In this document: positions 18,740-28,119 of the stretch, one piece after another | Position numbering within the stretch: position 1 is the first letter of the stretch | Layout of the letters: each line of letters begins with the position of its first letter | Assembly: GCA_947502355.1 (NCBI GenBank) | Contig: CANMZP010000009.1 | Span: forward strand, 1 to 64,000 | Length of the DNA stretch: 64,000 nucleotides | DNA from: an uncultured Thalassotalea sp. | GTDB taxonomy: Bacteria; Pseudomonadota; Gammaproteobacteria; Enterobacterales; Alteromonadaceae | Direction: 5' to 3' | The notes under the pieces: generated by a model | Told to the model about the DNA's origin: nothing | The model's database searches: none | The model's input: only the letters and a program-made list of their open reading frames with translations | Position numbers and translations under genes: made by a program

Positions 18740-19636
18740 CTAGAGTACTATCTCTGTTGTTTTGGGGATGCTTTTACTATCCCAATGGGTTATTGCCCAA
18801 TCAATAATTTCTTCAACAGAACCTTGCTCTATATCTTTGGGCACGTTCTGCCCTAAAAATCGTAATGCTGCAATAAGCGCAGGTTGTGGATTGGTATCAT
18901 CAATCGCTGGCGCGCAATTCTGTTTACTTAACTTGAACCCTTCGGATGTTACTGCCAAAGGGACGTGCAAATAACTTGGTGGTGGTTGATTTAGCACCGA
19001 ATAAAGAGTTAATTGCCGAGCCGTGGGCTCAAGTAAATCACACCCTCTAACAACCTGAGTTATGCCCTGTTCAATGTCATCGCTGACCACGGCCAGTTGA
19101 TAAGCAAACAAACCGTCTTTACGATGAATGATAAAGTCTTCTTTCGCCAGTTGCTCCTTTACAACAACCTTACCCTGTAATTCGTCATTAAATGACAAAA
19201 CCGGGTGTTGATTTCTCAGGCGGGTAGCCGAACCTTCAGCGTTTAGTTGTAAATTGGCGCAATGGCCTTGGTATATGCCACCAATTTTTTTGATGTCGGC
19301 GCGTGTACATTGGCAATAGTAGCTTAACTGACGGTTGTTTAAATCCTTTAAAAGCGCGCGGTATTTCTCTGCTTGCTTACTTTGATACAGTACTTGCTCA
19401 TCCCAATGCAGGCCATAGGCGTCAAGGGTTTTTAAGATGGCATCGCTCGCCCCAAGTTTTTCTCTTGGCGGGTCGATATCTTCTATACGAACTAACCATT
19501 GTCCTTGCTTGGATTTTGCTTGTAAAAAGCTGGCAAGGGCGGCGATTAATGAACCAAAATGCAATAAACCGGATGGGGAGGGAGCAAAACGACCACGATA
19601 AAGTGGCCGTTTGATTAATGAATGTGATGAAACCAT
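18740..19636 (-). CDS. gluQ: Glutamyl-Q tRNA(Asp) synthetase
   Basis: A 298-residue paralog of the GluRS catalytic core that attaches glutamate to queuosine in tRNA(Asp); it lacks an anticodon-binding domain. The class I signature is RFAPSPSGLLHFGSLIAALAS (about residues 16-36) and the KMSKS equivalent is KLSKQNCAP near residue 236. A zinc-binding set YYCQCTRADIKKIGG...GHC lies at about 105-130. It starts 7 nt after dksA, as in many gammaproteobacteria. A 204-nt gap separates it from pcnB, leaving room for a pcnB promoter. Confidence 0.95.
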   Translation of the reverse strand: MVSSHSLIKRPLYRGRFAPSPSGLLHFGSLIAALASFLQAKSKQGQWLVRIEDIDPPREKLGASDAILKTLDAYGLHWDEQVLYQSKQAEKYRALLKDLNNRQLSYYCQCTRADIKKIGGIYQGHCANLQLNAEGSATRLRNQHPVLSFNDELQGKVVVKEQLAKEDFIIHRKDGLFAYQLAVVSDDIEQGITQVVRGCDLLEPTARQLTLYSVLNQPPPSYLHVPLAVTSEGFKLSKQNCAPAIDDTNPQPALIAALRFLGQNVPKDIEQGSVEEIIDWAITHWDSKSIPKTTEIVL

Positions 19637-19643
19637 GGTAGGT

Positions 19644-20093
19644 TTAGCCAGCGAGTTGACGCTCTTTAATTTCTGCTAGGGTTTTACATTCAATACATAA
19701 ATCTGCCGTTGGGCGTGCTTCAAGACGCTTGATGCCGATTTCAATACCACATGAGTTACAGAAGCCGAAATCTTCATCTTCAATTAACTGCAGGGTTTTT
19801 TCAATTTTCTTGATTAGCTTACGTTCACGGTCACGTGTACGTAATTCTAAACTGAATTCTTCTTCTTGAGCTGCTCTATCCACTGGATCTGGGAAATTAG
19901 CTGCTTCGTCTTTCATGTGGGTAACCGTACGGTCCACTTCTTCCCTCAATTGAACTCGCCAAGCTTCAAGGATCTTTTTAAAATGATCTTCTTGCGCTGG
20001 GTTCATATACTCTTCACCAGGCTTCTCACTGTATGGTGCAACACCAGCTAGTGCCAGAATACCTATCGCTTTATTTGTTTTGCTTGTTGGCAT
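19644..20093 (-). CDS. dksA: RNA polymerase-binding transcription factor DksA
   Basis: A 149-residue stringent-response cofactor that enters the RNAP secondary channel and acts with ppGpp. The coiled-coil tip motif DxxDxA is seen as D69-P-V-D72-R-A74, and a four-cysteine zinc finger at C112, C115, C133 and C136. Length is almost that of E. coli DksA (151). It is the first gene of the dksA-gluQ-pcnB-folK-panB-panC run on the minus strand. Confidence 0.97.
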   Translation of the reverse strand: MPTSKTNKAIGILALAGVAPYSEKPGEEYMNPAQEDHFKKILEAWRVQLREEVDRTVTHMKDEAANFPDPVDRAAQEEEFSLELRTRDRERKLIKKIEKTLQLIEDEDFGFCNSCGIEIGIKRLEARPTADLCIECKTLAEIKERQLAG

Positions 20094-20642
20094 GCCGAAT
20101 CTCCTAAATACAACCTAATTCGAAAAGCGTTTAATTAATTGAGTATCTATACCAGATTGTCCTTTGATGAGCAATAATACTTGCTTAACATCCTGTGTCG
20201 ATGACTCTATATCTTAGTCTGCCTATATATGGCCTGTTAAATCGGTAATCAAGGGTTAATACGAAAAAAATTAAACTTTAGATTCGACATTTTAACAGCT
20301 AACCCCATTTTTTATCTATAAAACTCTTTAACTTGTTGAAAAGTATTGTAAATACCTTGTCGCGCCTGTTTATAAATACTCGCCAAATATAGCGCATTTT
20401 TATTTATATGCAAAAAAACATCATGTATTCGCCATTTTTGTTTGCTTTTCTCGTCATTAATGTTGGTTGCCGTCTTAATTTTTGATTTAGAGTGATTTTT
20501 GGCGCATTGGTTCGTGATAATTCAATTCTTAGTATTCAGATTTTAATTGAACGGCTCTACAGGGCTTTAAAAGCTTGCCTTTCAATAAGTTGGTACGGTT
20601 TGTGCTCTTGTTGTTACAAAGTGATACAGAAGGATAGGTTTG
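20094..20642. other. 549-bp divergent intergenic region
   Basis: An AT-rich gap between dksA and the repeat protease. The right end holds the sigma-54 promoter at 20590-20606. The rest must contain the dksA promoter and any upstream activator sites for the sigma-54 promoter; I saw no clear palindromic activator site. A short open frame at 20492-20689 has no coding character. Confidence 0.5.
20590..20606 (+). promoter_or_regulatory. Sigma-54 (RpoN) promoter of the repeat protease
   Basis: TTGGTACGGTTTGTGCT matches the YTGGCACGRNNNTTGCW consensus at all but two defined positions and keeps the invariant GG (20592-20593) and GC (20604-20605) exactly 10 nt apart. Transcription would begin near 20617, leaving a leader of about 26 nt with AGGATAGG before the ATG at 20643. 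A sigma-54 activator is encoded about 9 kb downstream. Confidence 0.75.
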
Positions 20643-23333
20643 ATGGAAATCAACAAAACTCAAAAGAAGTCAATTATGAGCCGTTATAAATACGCTATCG
20701 GCATTTTGTTCTTAGGCGCTTTCTTAAGTGCAATGCTTATCATAAAAGATGCAAAAGCAAATGCAGAGCAAAAAAGTTTAATAGTACAAGGGGCTAATAC
20801 CCAGTTTATGATCAACAGCATTGAAAGTGTTGGTGGCGAAGTTTTATACACCTTCAAAGTTATCAATGCAGTATCGGCGGTTTTAACCGATGAACAACAG
20901 GCGCAATTGGCAGAGCAAGTACCTTTACTGACGTTTTTTGAAGATGCAACGGTTGAATTAGAAGGCGTGCCGGCTAAGCAACGTGCATTACAATACAAAG
21001 TGAAAAAGTCTGAAATCATTTGGTCGGTTAAGCTTGATAAAAATGCGCAAGTCGATTCCCTAGAAGCGCATTGGCCTGAAGCCAATGGAGAGCTAAACTC
21101 CGTTGCCATTAATGGCAGCAATGTGGATGTTACTAAGAGTGGTAATTCTTTTTATGTCCAATTAGATCAAAAGATTAAAAATGGAAAACTACGCTTGAGC
21201 ATGAGTTTTGACACATTAAGTAGTGTTAAAGACAATGATTATGACATTAGCTTAAATCTAGCGTCTGGTCAGACGGTTAGTCTCGAAAAAGTTTTAGAAA
21301 AAGCATTAGGTAAGCATCGAGATACCCATGTTGCTTCGCATGTACGTGCTGATGTAGCACACCGTTTGGGTATCACCGGTAAAGGGGTTACCGTTGCCAT
21401 TATCGACAGTGGTCTTGCTTCATTTAAAGCCATTGAAAAAAACACCAATAGTAAAGCGCGTAACATTCATACTTACAATGTATTGGACGCTTCGACAAAC
21501 GTAGCTGACGAATATGGTCATGGTACCCATTTATCCAGTATTATTACCAATAGCAGCATCGCTGCGTTTGACTCGAATAGTCCTATTCAGGGCTTCAATG
21601 GCATTGCACCAGATGTAGATCTGTTAGCGGTTAAAGCATTTGATCAGCATGGTTTGGCGTCATATACCGATGTTTTAAAAGCGATTGATTATGTTGTATC
21701 CAATAAAGATGAATTAAACGTTAAAGTGCTGAATTTGTCGTTTAGTGCTCAGCCGAGCTCTTTTTATTGGCAGGATCCTATTAACCAAGCCCTAATGGTT
21801 GCCTGGCAACAAGGTATTACGGTTATAGCCTCGGCAGGTAACCGTGGTCCAGAAGCACAAACAATTGGTGTGCCAGGTAATAACCCGTATGTGCTAACGG
21901 TTGGTGCCGTGTCAGATAATTACACGCCAAATGACTACAGTGATGACTTTATTACCAGTTTTTCAAGTGCTGGCCCAACGATTGAAGGCTTTATTAAACC
22001 TGAAATTGTTGCCCCTGGTGGTCATGTTCAAGGTTTATTAAACAGCGACAGTTACATCGCTGAAAACTTCTCAATGTTTGATACCGGCCATGATTACTAC
22101 GAAATCTCGGGTACTTCACAATCGACGGCGATTACAACGGGGATTGCTGCATTATTGCTTAGCCAGTTCCCTGATTTGACGCCTGATCAAGTAAAATGCC
22201 AGTTAATGCAATCTGCCAAGTTAATGGTTACGGAAGATCTTGAATTAACCTACAGCTTATATCAACAAGGTAAAGGTGTTGTTGATACGGTAATGGCATT
22301 TGGTGCCGACAATACACAATGTAATGACAACAGCGAAGCATTGGCTTTAGAAATTGCAGATGAAGAGCATTATCTTGGCCCGGTTGAGTATGATGAAGCA
22401 ACCGATACTTACTTTATTGAAGGTCATGACGCTTTAAGCTGGGATGGCGTTTACAATGATGGTTCACTTTGGGGGCGTATTCGTTACTTGACCAATGATG
22501 GTTCACTTTGGGGGCGTATTCGTCATGTAGAAGCGGATGGCTCACTTTGGGGGCGCATTGGCAAGGTCAATGTAAATGGTTCGCTTTGGGGCCGCATTCG
22601 CCATGTTGAAGCAAATGGCTCACTTTGGGGGCGTATTCGTCATGTAGGTAATGACTCCACGTTATGGGATGACGTTAAAGCCAGTGACCCAGGTTCAACA
22701 AATTGGCAAGATATTGGCTTTTTAGAATCTGATGGCTCACTTTGGGGACGTATCCGAGATCTTGAAACAGACGGCTCTTTATGGGGGCGTATCCGAGATC
22801 TTGAAACAGATGGTTCACTATGGGGACGCATTAAAGATGTTGAGGCTAACGGTTCTTTATGGGGACGTATTAGAGATATTGAAACAGATGGTTCATTATG
22901 GGGCCGAATTAGAGACGTTGAAGCTAATGGTTCATTGTGGGGACGCATAAGAGACGTTGAAACAGACGGCTCACTATGGGGACGCATTGGTAACCTTGAG
23001 AGCGATGGTTCTCTATGGGGCAGAATAGGCGATGTTGAAGTTGATGGCTCACTTTGGGGGCGAATCAGAACGGTTGAAGTTGATGGTTCTTTATGGGGAC
23101 GTATCAGAACCGTGACCAATGATGGTTCTTTATGGGGACGGATAAAAAACCTTGAAACCAACGGTTCACTTTGGGGCCGTATTCGTGATTTAGAAAATGA
23201 TGGTTCATTATGGGGACGCATCCGAGATCTAGAAAGTAACGGCTCATTATGGGGACGTATTCGTACATTATCGAATGAGGATATGAATCCTGATGTGCTA
23301 ACGATTTCATCCAACTGGGTGGAACAGGAGTAA
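20643..23333 (+). CDS. Secreted S8 subtilisin-like protease with GSLWGRI repeat tail
   Basis: An 896-residue exported protease. Order: signal peptide (about 12-41, starting MSRYKYAIGILFLG), I9-like inhibitory prodomain (about 42-105), a beta-rich linker, S8 catalytic domain (about 235-555), acidic linker, 21-unit repeat (605-877), and a short tail ending NWVEQE. The triad is D255 (IIDSG), H293 (GHGTH) and S492 (SGTSQS), with oxyanion N400 (SAGN). No PEP-CTERM, GlyGly-CTERM or LPXTG signal is seen. The ATG at 20643 follows AGGATAGG; M12 at 20676 is an alternative. Its substrate and the role of the repeats are unknown. Likely controlled by sigma-54. Confidence 0.9.
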   Translation: MEINKTQKKSIMSRYKYAIGILFLGAFLSAMLIIKDAKANAEQKSLIVQGANTQFMINSIESVGGEVLYTFKVINAVSAVLTDEQQAQLAEQVPLLTFFEDATVELEGVPAKQRALQYKVKKSEIIWSVKLDKNAQVDSLEAHWPEANGELNSVAINGSNVDVTKSGNSFYVQLDQKIKNGKLRLSMSFDTLSSVKDNDYDISLNLASGQTVSLEKVLEKALGKHRDTHVASHVRADVAHRLGITGKGVTVAIIDSGLASFKAIEKNTNSKARNIHTYNVLDASTNVADEYGHGTHLSSIITNSSIAAFDSNSPIQGFNGIAPDVDLLAVKAFDQHGLASYTDVLKAIDYVVSNKDELNVKVLNLSFSAQPSSFYWQDPINQALMVAWQQGITVIASAGNRGPEAQTIGVPGNNPYVLTVGAVSDNYTPNDYSDDFITSFSSAGPTIEGFIKPEIVAPGGHVQGLLNSDSYIAENFSMFDTGHDYYEISGTSQSTAITTGIAALLLSQFPDLTPDQVKCQLMQSAKLMVTEDLELTYSLYQQGKGVVDTVMAFGADNTQCNDNSEALALEIADEEHYLGPVEYDEATDTYFIEGHDALSWDGVYNDGSLWGRIRYLTNDGSLWGRIRHVEADGSLWGRIGKVNVNGSLWGRIRHVEANGSLWGRIRHVGNDSTLWDDVKASDPGSTNWQDIGFLESDGSLWGRIRDLETDGSLWGRIRDLETDGSLWGRIKDVEANGSLWGRIRDIETDGSLWGRIRDVEANGSLWGRIRDVETDGSLWGRIGNLESDGSLWGRIGDVEVDGSLWGRIRTVEVDGSLWGRIRTVTNDGSLWGRIKNLETNGSLWGRIRDLENDGSLWGRIRDLESNGSLWGRIRTLSNEDMNPDVLTISSNWVEQE
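22455..23273 (+). repeat. 21 x 39-bp in-frame repeat, 13 residues per unit
   Basis: Exactly 819 bp, or 21 units of 39 bp. The unit is x-[DN]-GSLWGRI-[RKG]-x-[VLI]-[ETN...]. Nineteen units keep GSLWGRI unchanged. Units 6 and 7 are degenerate (NDSTLWDDVKASD and PGSTNWQDIGFLE) but keep the register and the Trp. Codons differ between copies (for example CTTTGGGGGCGTATT versus TTATGGGGACGCATT), so the conserved residues are held by selection rather than by recent duplication. Confidence 0.97.
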
Positions 23334-23379
23334 TCATTAATCAGCAGCCGATTATTTTCCTATAAATAGACAAAAAAAC

Positions 23380-23410
23380 AGCCGAAGAATAGTTCTCTTC
23401 GGCTTTTTTT
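23380..23410 (+). terminator. Terminator/attenuator between protease and sensor kinase
   Basis: A 9-bp stem (23380-23388 with 23396-23404) and a run of seven T end 14 nt before the ATG of the hybrid kinase. It would end the protease transcript and let only read-through reach the regulators, unless the kinase has a promoter within this short gap. Confidence 0.75.
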
Positions 23411-23423
23411 GTTATAAAGAACC

Positions 23424-26400
23424 ATGCGAAAAGAGTGGTTGAGATCCCTAAAAAAAATAAATGGTGAATCCGTGTTGTATAACCTAAAACAAAGAGTTTT
23501 TAATCGGCAATTTGATGACTTAAAAATACCTTGCCGTATTAGCTTTCTAACATCGAACGCTTTTTTCAAAAAATTCTTACTGCTGTGTCTGATATTTTGG
23601 ACTTCCATTTTTACTCATGCCGAACAAGTGACATTAGCACCGACTGAAATAAACACTCAGTTGATGCAAGAAATTCATTTTAATAACTTTAGTTCTAGCC
23701 AAAGCATGTTACACCCAATCATTTATGACATCGTTCAGGATCTAAATGGTTTTATCTGGATTGGCACTCAAGATGGTTTATATCGCTATGATGGCAATGA
23801 CTTTAAACGCTACGGTACCAATATAGAGCAACAAGGCAGTTTAAGTAGTCACTACATTAATGCGCTGCATGCTGACAACAATGGGCGGATATGGGTTGCT
23901 ACTCGAAATGGCATTAATTTGTTTTACCCTGAACTTAATACCTTTAAAGAGTTCAGTAAGAAAACCCACCCGAAAGCATTCTTAGGTAAAAACTACATTG
24001 CCATAACCGAGGATCAACAAGGGAACCTCTGGTTTGCAAGTAAGCAACATGGACTTACGTTTTATGATGTCGGTAAAAATGAGTTTACAACGTATTTAAC
24101 CAATGAAAATGACGCGACCAGCATCAGTAGCAACAAAATATTCGATGTTACTATCAATAAAGATAACGTTTTGCTTGTTGGCACCGACAATGGTTTGAAC
24201 ATCAAGTATCCACAAAGCGAAGAGTTTACTCGAGTTAATCGAGACTCGAAGAAAAAATTACCATTTAACAACGTTCATCAAGTTTTTGAGAGTAAGTCTG
24301 GAAAATTATGGTTAGGAAATTTGACAGAGGGACTTGCATTATATTCATTAGATAATGGTCTAGAACAAGTTTTTACCCACCAAGGCGATAACCCAACAAC
24401 CCTATGCTCTAATACCATTATGGATATTATTGAAGATAGTAATAATACCCTTTGGGTGGCAACCGATAAAGGTTTGTGTCAATACTTTGCAAAAACGGCT
24501 TCATTTAAACGTCACCTTCATCAAACTGATCGATTAACCAGTCTTGTTCAAGATTGGGTGAATGTCGTTTTTCAGGATCGAGGAGGTGTGCTTTGGGTAG
24601 GTACCAATTCTGGCTTGAGCAATTGGAATGCCCAATTAAATCGATTTTTGCACATTAGCAAAAATCTCGGTACGCGATTGTCTAGCAATATTATTACCGC
24701 ATTCGCTGAAAATAATCAGCAGCAAATTTATTTGGGCACTTGGGGCGGAGGCATTAATTTATATTCACCACAAGACCAACAGACTATTGAACACCAGCAT
24801 ATAGATAAAGTGAATCTGCAATTAGAAGATATGCATGTCGGTAGTTTGTTGTCTGACAGTCAGAATCGTTTATGGATTGGTACCTCAAGGCAAGGTCTTT
24901 ATTTGGTAGATGGGATCAGCGGATCGATACAGCACTTTATCCCTGATGATGAAGATTCTGCCAGTATTGGGTCAAAGTCCATAACGAAATTAGTGGAATT
25001 AAATGATGGCTCAATCGCCGTTGGCACGTTTGGTCATGGGGTAAATATATACCAAGAAAATAGCCAATTTTCTCCTTTAGCCATAAAAGGATCTTCCGGA
25101 TTACTTGATCAAGCGACAATTTACGATATTAAAGAAGATGAACAAGGTTCACTTTGGATTGCAACAGAAAACAATGGTGTCGTTAATTACAACAGGAAAA
25201 CACAGGAACTAATCCAGTTTATTGGACTCCAGAAAGGTAATAATAAACCGGCGAATATGGTTTATGCCCTTTTAAATACAAAAAAATACTTATGGACCGC
25301 GACTCAAGATGCAGGTATTGGCCGCTTAAACAAATCCAAATTTTATCAAGGCATTATCGATTATCAAACGGTACATTCATCCGAGAACATCACCATTAAT
25401 TCGGCTTACGGTCTACTCGAAGGAGACCGAGGGTTTGTTTGGGCTGCACATGGGCGAGGAATAAGCCGAATACATCCTGAAGAATTGTCTTTAACTAACT
25501 TTAATAAATCCCATAATTTGCAAGGCTTAGATTTTAACGTTGGTGCAAACTTTAAAGCCTCAAGTGGTGAAATGTATTTTGGTGGCGTAAATGGTTTTAA
25601 CGCCATTTCTGGCGATAAAATTCCGCTAAACAGTTATGCACCCGAACTGAAATTATTAGAGTTTAGTATTTTTAATGAGCCGGTTGCGATTAATTCTGTT
25701 TTAAACACCAATGGAGAGTTAATACTAAAGCATTCCGACTCTGTGATTGGTTTTGAATTTGCTGCGTTGGATTATACCCAGCCTGAAAAAAATCAATATC
25801 AATATCAGATGGTTGGATTATCTGAACGTTGGGTAAATTTAAAAGATAATCGAATCACCTTTTCCAACCTTTCTGATGGCGTTTATACCTTGCTGATAAA
25901 AGGCTCGAATAATGATGGGGTATGGAGTGAAGCACCACTAGAAATAAACATTGTGGTACAGCCACCATTTTGGCGAACGATAACCGCTTATGTTATTTAT
26001 GCGCTGATTGGATTAACCATTCTATATTTGATTTATCGCCGTCAGATACGAAAAATTAATGCGCAGAAAAAATACCAGGCGAAATTAAAGACGCAAGTAG
26101 AAGAGCGAACCATTGAATTGAAGCAAGCCAATGAAGAGCTAGAAAAGTCTATGGCTGAAACGGAAAAGGCAAAAGATATAGCCGAGTCGGCAGCCAAAGC
26201 GAAAGCCGACTTTTTAGCCACCATGAGTCATGAAATTCGTACCCCAATGAACAGTATTTTGGGAATGAATGAATTATTGCTTAAAACCAAATTATCTTCC
26301 GCTCAGAAAAAGTATGCGTCAATGGCATTTCGCTCCGGCGAAAGTTTACTGGCGTTAATTAATGACATTCTAGATTTTTCCAAAATGGAAGATAACAAAA

Positions 26401-28103
26401 TCACCTTGGAAAAAGTGCGTTTTGAATTGCCTAAATTGGTTGAAGATTGTGTCTATTTACTCAGACCTGTACAGGCTGAAAACCCAGTAAAAGTTATCGC
26501 TGATATTGACCCGAATTGCCCGAAATTTATTAAAGGTGATGAGCTTCGCTATCGACAAATTATTACCAACTTGCTTAGTAACGCGATTAAGTTCACCAAG
26601 CAAGGCAGTGTCATTGTTAAGGTCGAAGTGGTCAATAACGAATTGCACATGGCGGTTATAGATACCGGTATAGGCATCCCTCAGGAAAAACAGCAGCATA
26701 TTTTTGATGCTTTTGAGCAAGCAGATAGTTCAACGACGCGTCGTTTTGGTGGCACAGGGTTAGGCTTGTCTATTACCAAAAAATTGGTTGATCTAATGCA
26801 AGGTGAAATTAACCTTACATCACAATTGCATGGAGGTTCGACATTTAGGGTCGTTCTACCGCTTGAGTTAACAGACAATGAAATAAATTATTTAGCCGAT
26901 AAAAATGATATTTCTAAATTGGATCTTAACGTCATCGCAGACGCTAAAATTGCCTTGATCGCGATGGATAGGCCGGTTGTGAAAAGAGCCAAAGAAGGCC
27001 TGCAAAAATTGCAGCTTAATTTCCAACACATCAATAACTCGGAACACATATTTAATTTTATCAGTGGCAAAGCCAATGAAGTATTACTCATGGACGAAGA
27101 AATGCTTGAGCATCTGGATTGGCAGATTAAGTTACGTGATCATCATAATCACATTATCTGTATGAGCGACAGCAGTGAAAGTATCGATCACACGGCCATG
27201 GAAGATATTTGTTTTATTGACAAGGTAATCAATATCAAGGAATTATATTCAGTATTAGCCGAAAAAGTTAGCAGTGAAGAGATCCCGCAAATTGTTGATG
27301 AAAGTGGGGAGAGAAATCCGCAATTTAATGCCAGAGTTTTACTGGTTGAAGATGCCTATACGAATCAGATTGTCGCCACTGAAATGCTCAACCTATTTGG
27401 CTGTGATGTGGATGTTGCCGAACATGGTTTAGAAGCGTTTAACAAGGTGCGTGAAGAAGATTACGATATCATTTTTATGGACTGTCAGATGCCGGTTATG
27501 GATGGCTTTGAAGCGACTCGAAAAATTCGTTTATGGCAAGAAGTTCAAGGTCAGTCACCAGCATTAATTATTGCCCTAACCGCTGGTAAAGGGGTTGGCT
27601 ATTTGGAGGAGTGTTTAGGTGTAGGTATGGATGACTTCATGCTAAAACCTTTTAACTTCAACCAATTACATGATATTCTTGATAAGCATCTCAGTCATTT
27701 GGCCGAGCAATCACCTATCGGTGAAGGCGATGCTGTAATAGATGCGCAAGAGGTGATGGTCAATGAGTTAATCGATCTTGCGAATCTGGATTCAATTTTT
27801 CAAATTGAAAAAAGCACGGGACGAAAAATTTTTCCAAAACTGCTTGATACCTTCAAGCAAGAAATGCAGATTAAAATGCCTGAGTTAATGGACGCTTATT
27901 TGCAGCAAAATTCAACTTCGCTGTACCGCACAGCGCATGCAATAAAGTCCTCCGCAGGGAATGTTGGCGCTGTTCAGTTGGTAAATTTATGTCAAGTGAT
28001 TGAAAAAGCAGGTTTAAATAATGACTTTTTGAAGTGCTCAAATGAGCTTAAAGTCATACAGAAAATTTATGATCAAACCGTAGAGCAACTAGCAGAGTTG
28101 TAA
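23424..28103 (+). CDS. Propeller-sensor hybrid histidine kinase with receiver and Hpt
   Basis: A 1559-residue transmembrane kinase. Order: N-terminal extension (1-50), signal/anchor helix (about 50-68), two-component beta-propeller repeats of Reg_prop type (about 85-760, with GxIWIGTxxGL motifs), Y_Y_Y domain (about 775-850), TM helix (about 852-873), coiled coil, HisKA with H936 (SHEIRTPMN), HATPase (NLLSNAIKFT, DTGIGIP, GGTGLGLSI), a degenerate receiver-like stretch (about 1170-1280), true receiver with D1353 (MDCQMPVMDG), and Hpt with H1505 (HAIKSSAGN). This is like Bacteroidetes hybrid two-component sensors but lacks an AraC output, so the signal must leave by phosphotransfer. GTG at 23472 is an alternative start. 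Confidence 0.92.
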   Translation: MRKEWLRSLKKINGESVLYNLKQRVFNRQFDDLKIPCRISFLTSNAFFKKFLLLCLIFWTSIFTHAEQVTLAPTEINTQLMQEIHFNNFSSSQSMLHPIIYDIVQDLNGFIWIGTQDGLYRYDGNDFKRYGTNIEQQGSLSSHYINALHADNNGRIWVATRNGINLFYPELNTFKEFSKKTHPKAFLGKNYIAITEDQQGNLWFASKQHGLTFYDVGKNEFTTYLTNENDATSISSNKIFDVTINKDNVLLVGTDNGLNIKYPQSEEFTRVNRDSKKKLPFNNVHQVFESKSGKLWLGNLTEGLALYSLDNGLEQVFTHQGDNPTTLCSNTIMDIIEDSNNTLWVATDKGLCQYFAKTASFKRHLHQTDRLTSLVQDWVNVVFQDRGGVLWVGTNSGLSNWNAQLNRFLHISKNLGTRLSSNIITAFAENNQQQIYLGTWGGGINLYSPQDQQTIEHQHIDKVNLQLEDMHVGSLLSDSQNRLWIGTSRQGLYLVDGISGSIQHFIPDDEDSASIGSKSITKLVELNDGSIAVGTFGHGVNIYQENSQFSPLAIKGSSGLLDQATIYDIKEDEQGSLWIATENNGVVNYNRKTQELIQFIGLQKGNNKPANMVYALLNTKKYLWTATQDAGIGRLNKSKFYQGIIDYQTVHSSENITINSAYGLLEGDRGFVWAAHGRGISRIHPEELSLTNFNKSHNLQGLDFNVGANFKASSGEMYFGGVNGFNAISGDKIPLNSYAPELKLLEFSIFNEPVAINSVLNTNGELILKHSDSVIGFEFAALDYTQPEKNQYQYQMVGLSERWVNLKDNRITFSNLSDGVYTLLIKGSNNDGVWSEAPLEINIVVQPPFWRTITAYVIYALIGLTILYLIYRRQIRKINAQKKYQAKLKTQVEERTIELKQANEELEKSMAETEKAKDIAESAAKAKADFLATMSHEIRTPMNSILGMNELLLKTKLSSAQKKYASMAFRSGESLLALINDILDFSKMEDNKITLEKVRFELPKLVEDCVYLLRPVQAENPVKVIADIDPNCPKFIKGDELRYRQIITNLLSNAIKFTKQGSVIVKVEVVNNELHMAVIDTGIGIPQEKQQHIFDAFEQADSSTTRRFGGTGLGLSITKKLVDLMQGEINLTSQLHGGSTFRVVLPLELTDNEINYLADKNDISKLDLNVIADAKIALIAMDRPVVKRAKEGLQKLQLNFQHINNSEHIFNFISGKANEVLLMDEEMLEHLDWQIKLRDHHNHIICMSDSSESIDHTAMEDICFIDKVINIKELYSVLAEKVSSEEIPQIVDESGERNPQFNARVLLVEDAYTNQIVATEMLNLFGCDVDVAEHGLEAFNKVREEDYDIIFMDCQMPVMDGFEATRKIRLWQEVQGQSPALIIALTAGKGVGYLEECLGVGMDDFMLKPFNFNQLHDILDKHLSHLAEQSPIGEGDAVIDAQEVMVNELIDLANLDSIFQIEKSTGRKIFPKLLDTFKQEMQIKMPELMDAYLQQNSTSLYRTAHAIKSSAGNVGAVQLVNLCQVIEKAGLNNDFLKCSNELKVIQKIYDQTVEQLAEL

Positions 28104-28119
28104 ATTAAGGTTATAAAAA

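Noticed and set aside
20496-20511. A second sigma-54-like sequence (TTGGCGCATTGGTTCGT region).
   Set aside because: Ten bases after GG it has CG instead of the invariant GC.
20492-20689. A 65-codon frame covering the sigma-54 promoter.
   Set aside because: It lacks coding character and overlaps both promoter and protease start.
22732-22950. A 72-codon plus-strand frame inside the array in another frame.
   Set aside because: A shadow created by the same periodic DNA.
22455-23273. The tandem array as a possible CRISPR or VNTR.
   Set aside because: Units are contiguous without spacers, in frame, and synonymously diverged, so it is a coding repeat.
22640-23314. A 224-codon open frame on the minus strand across the repeat array, itself showing a repeated IRPHNEPS-like pattern.
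   Set aside because: It is the mirror of the 39-bp periodicity. Codon drift in the array preserves the plus-strand protein, not this frame, and there is no ribosome site.
20643-23333. A C-terminal surface-sorting signal on the protease.
   Set aside because: The tail ends NWVEQE with no hydrophobic helix or basic cluster, so PEP-CTERM, GlyGly-CTERM and LPXTG types do not fit.
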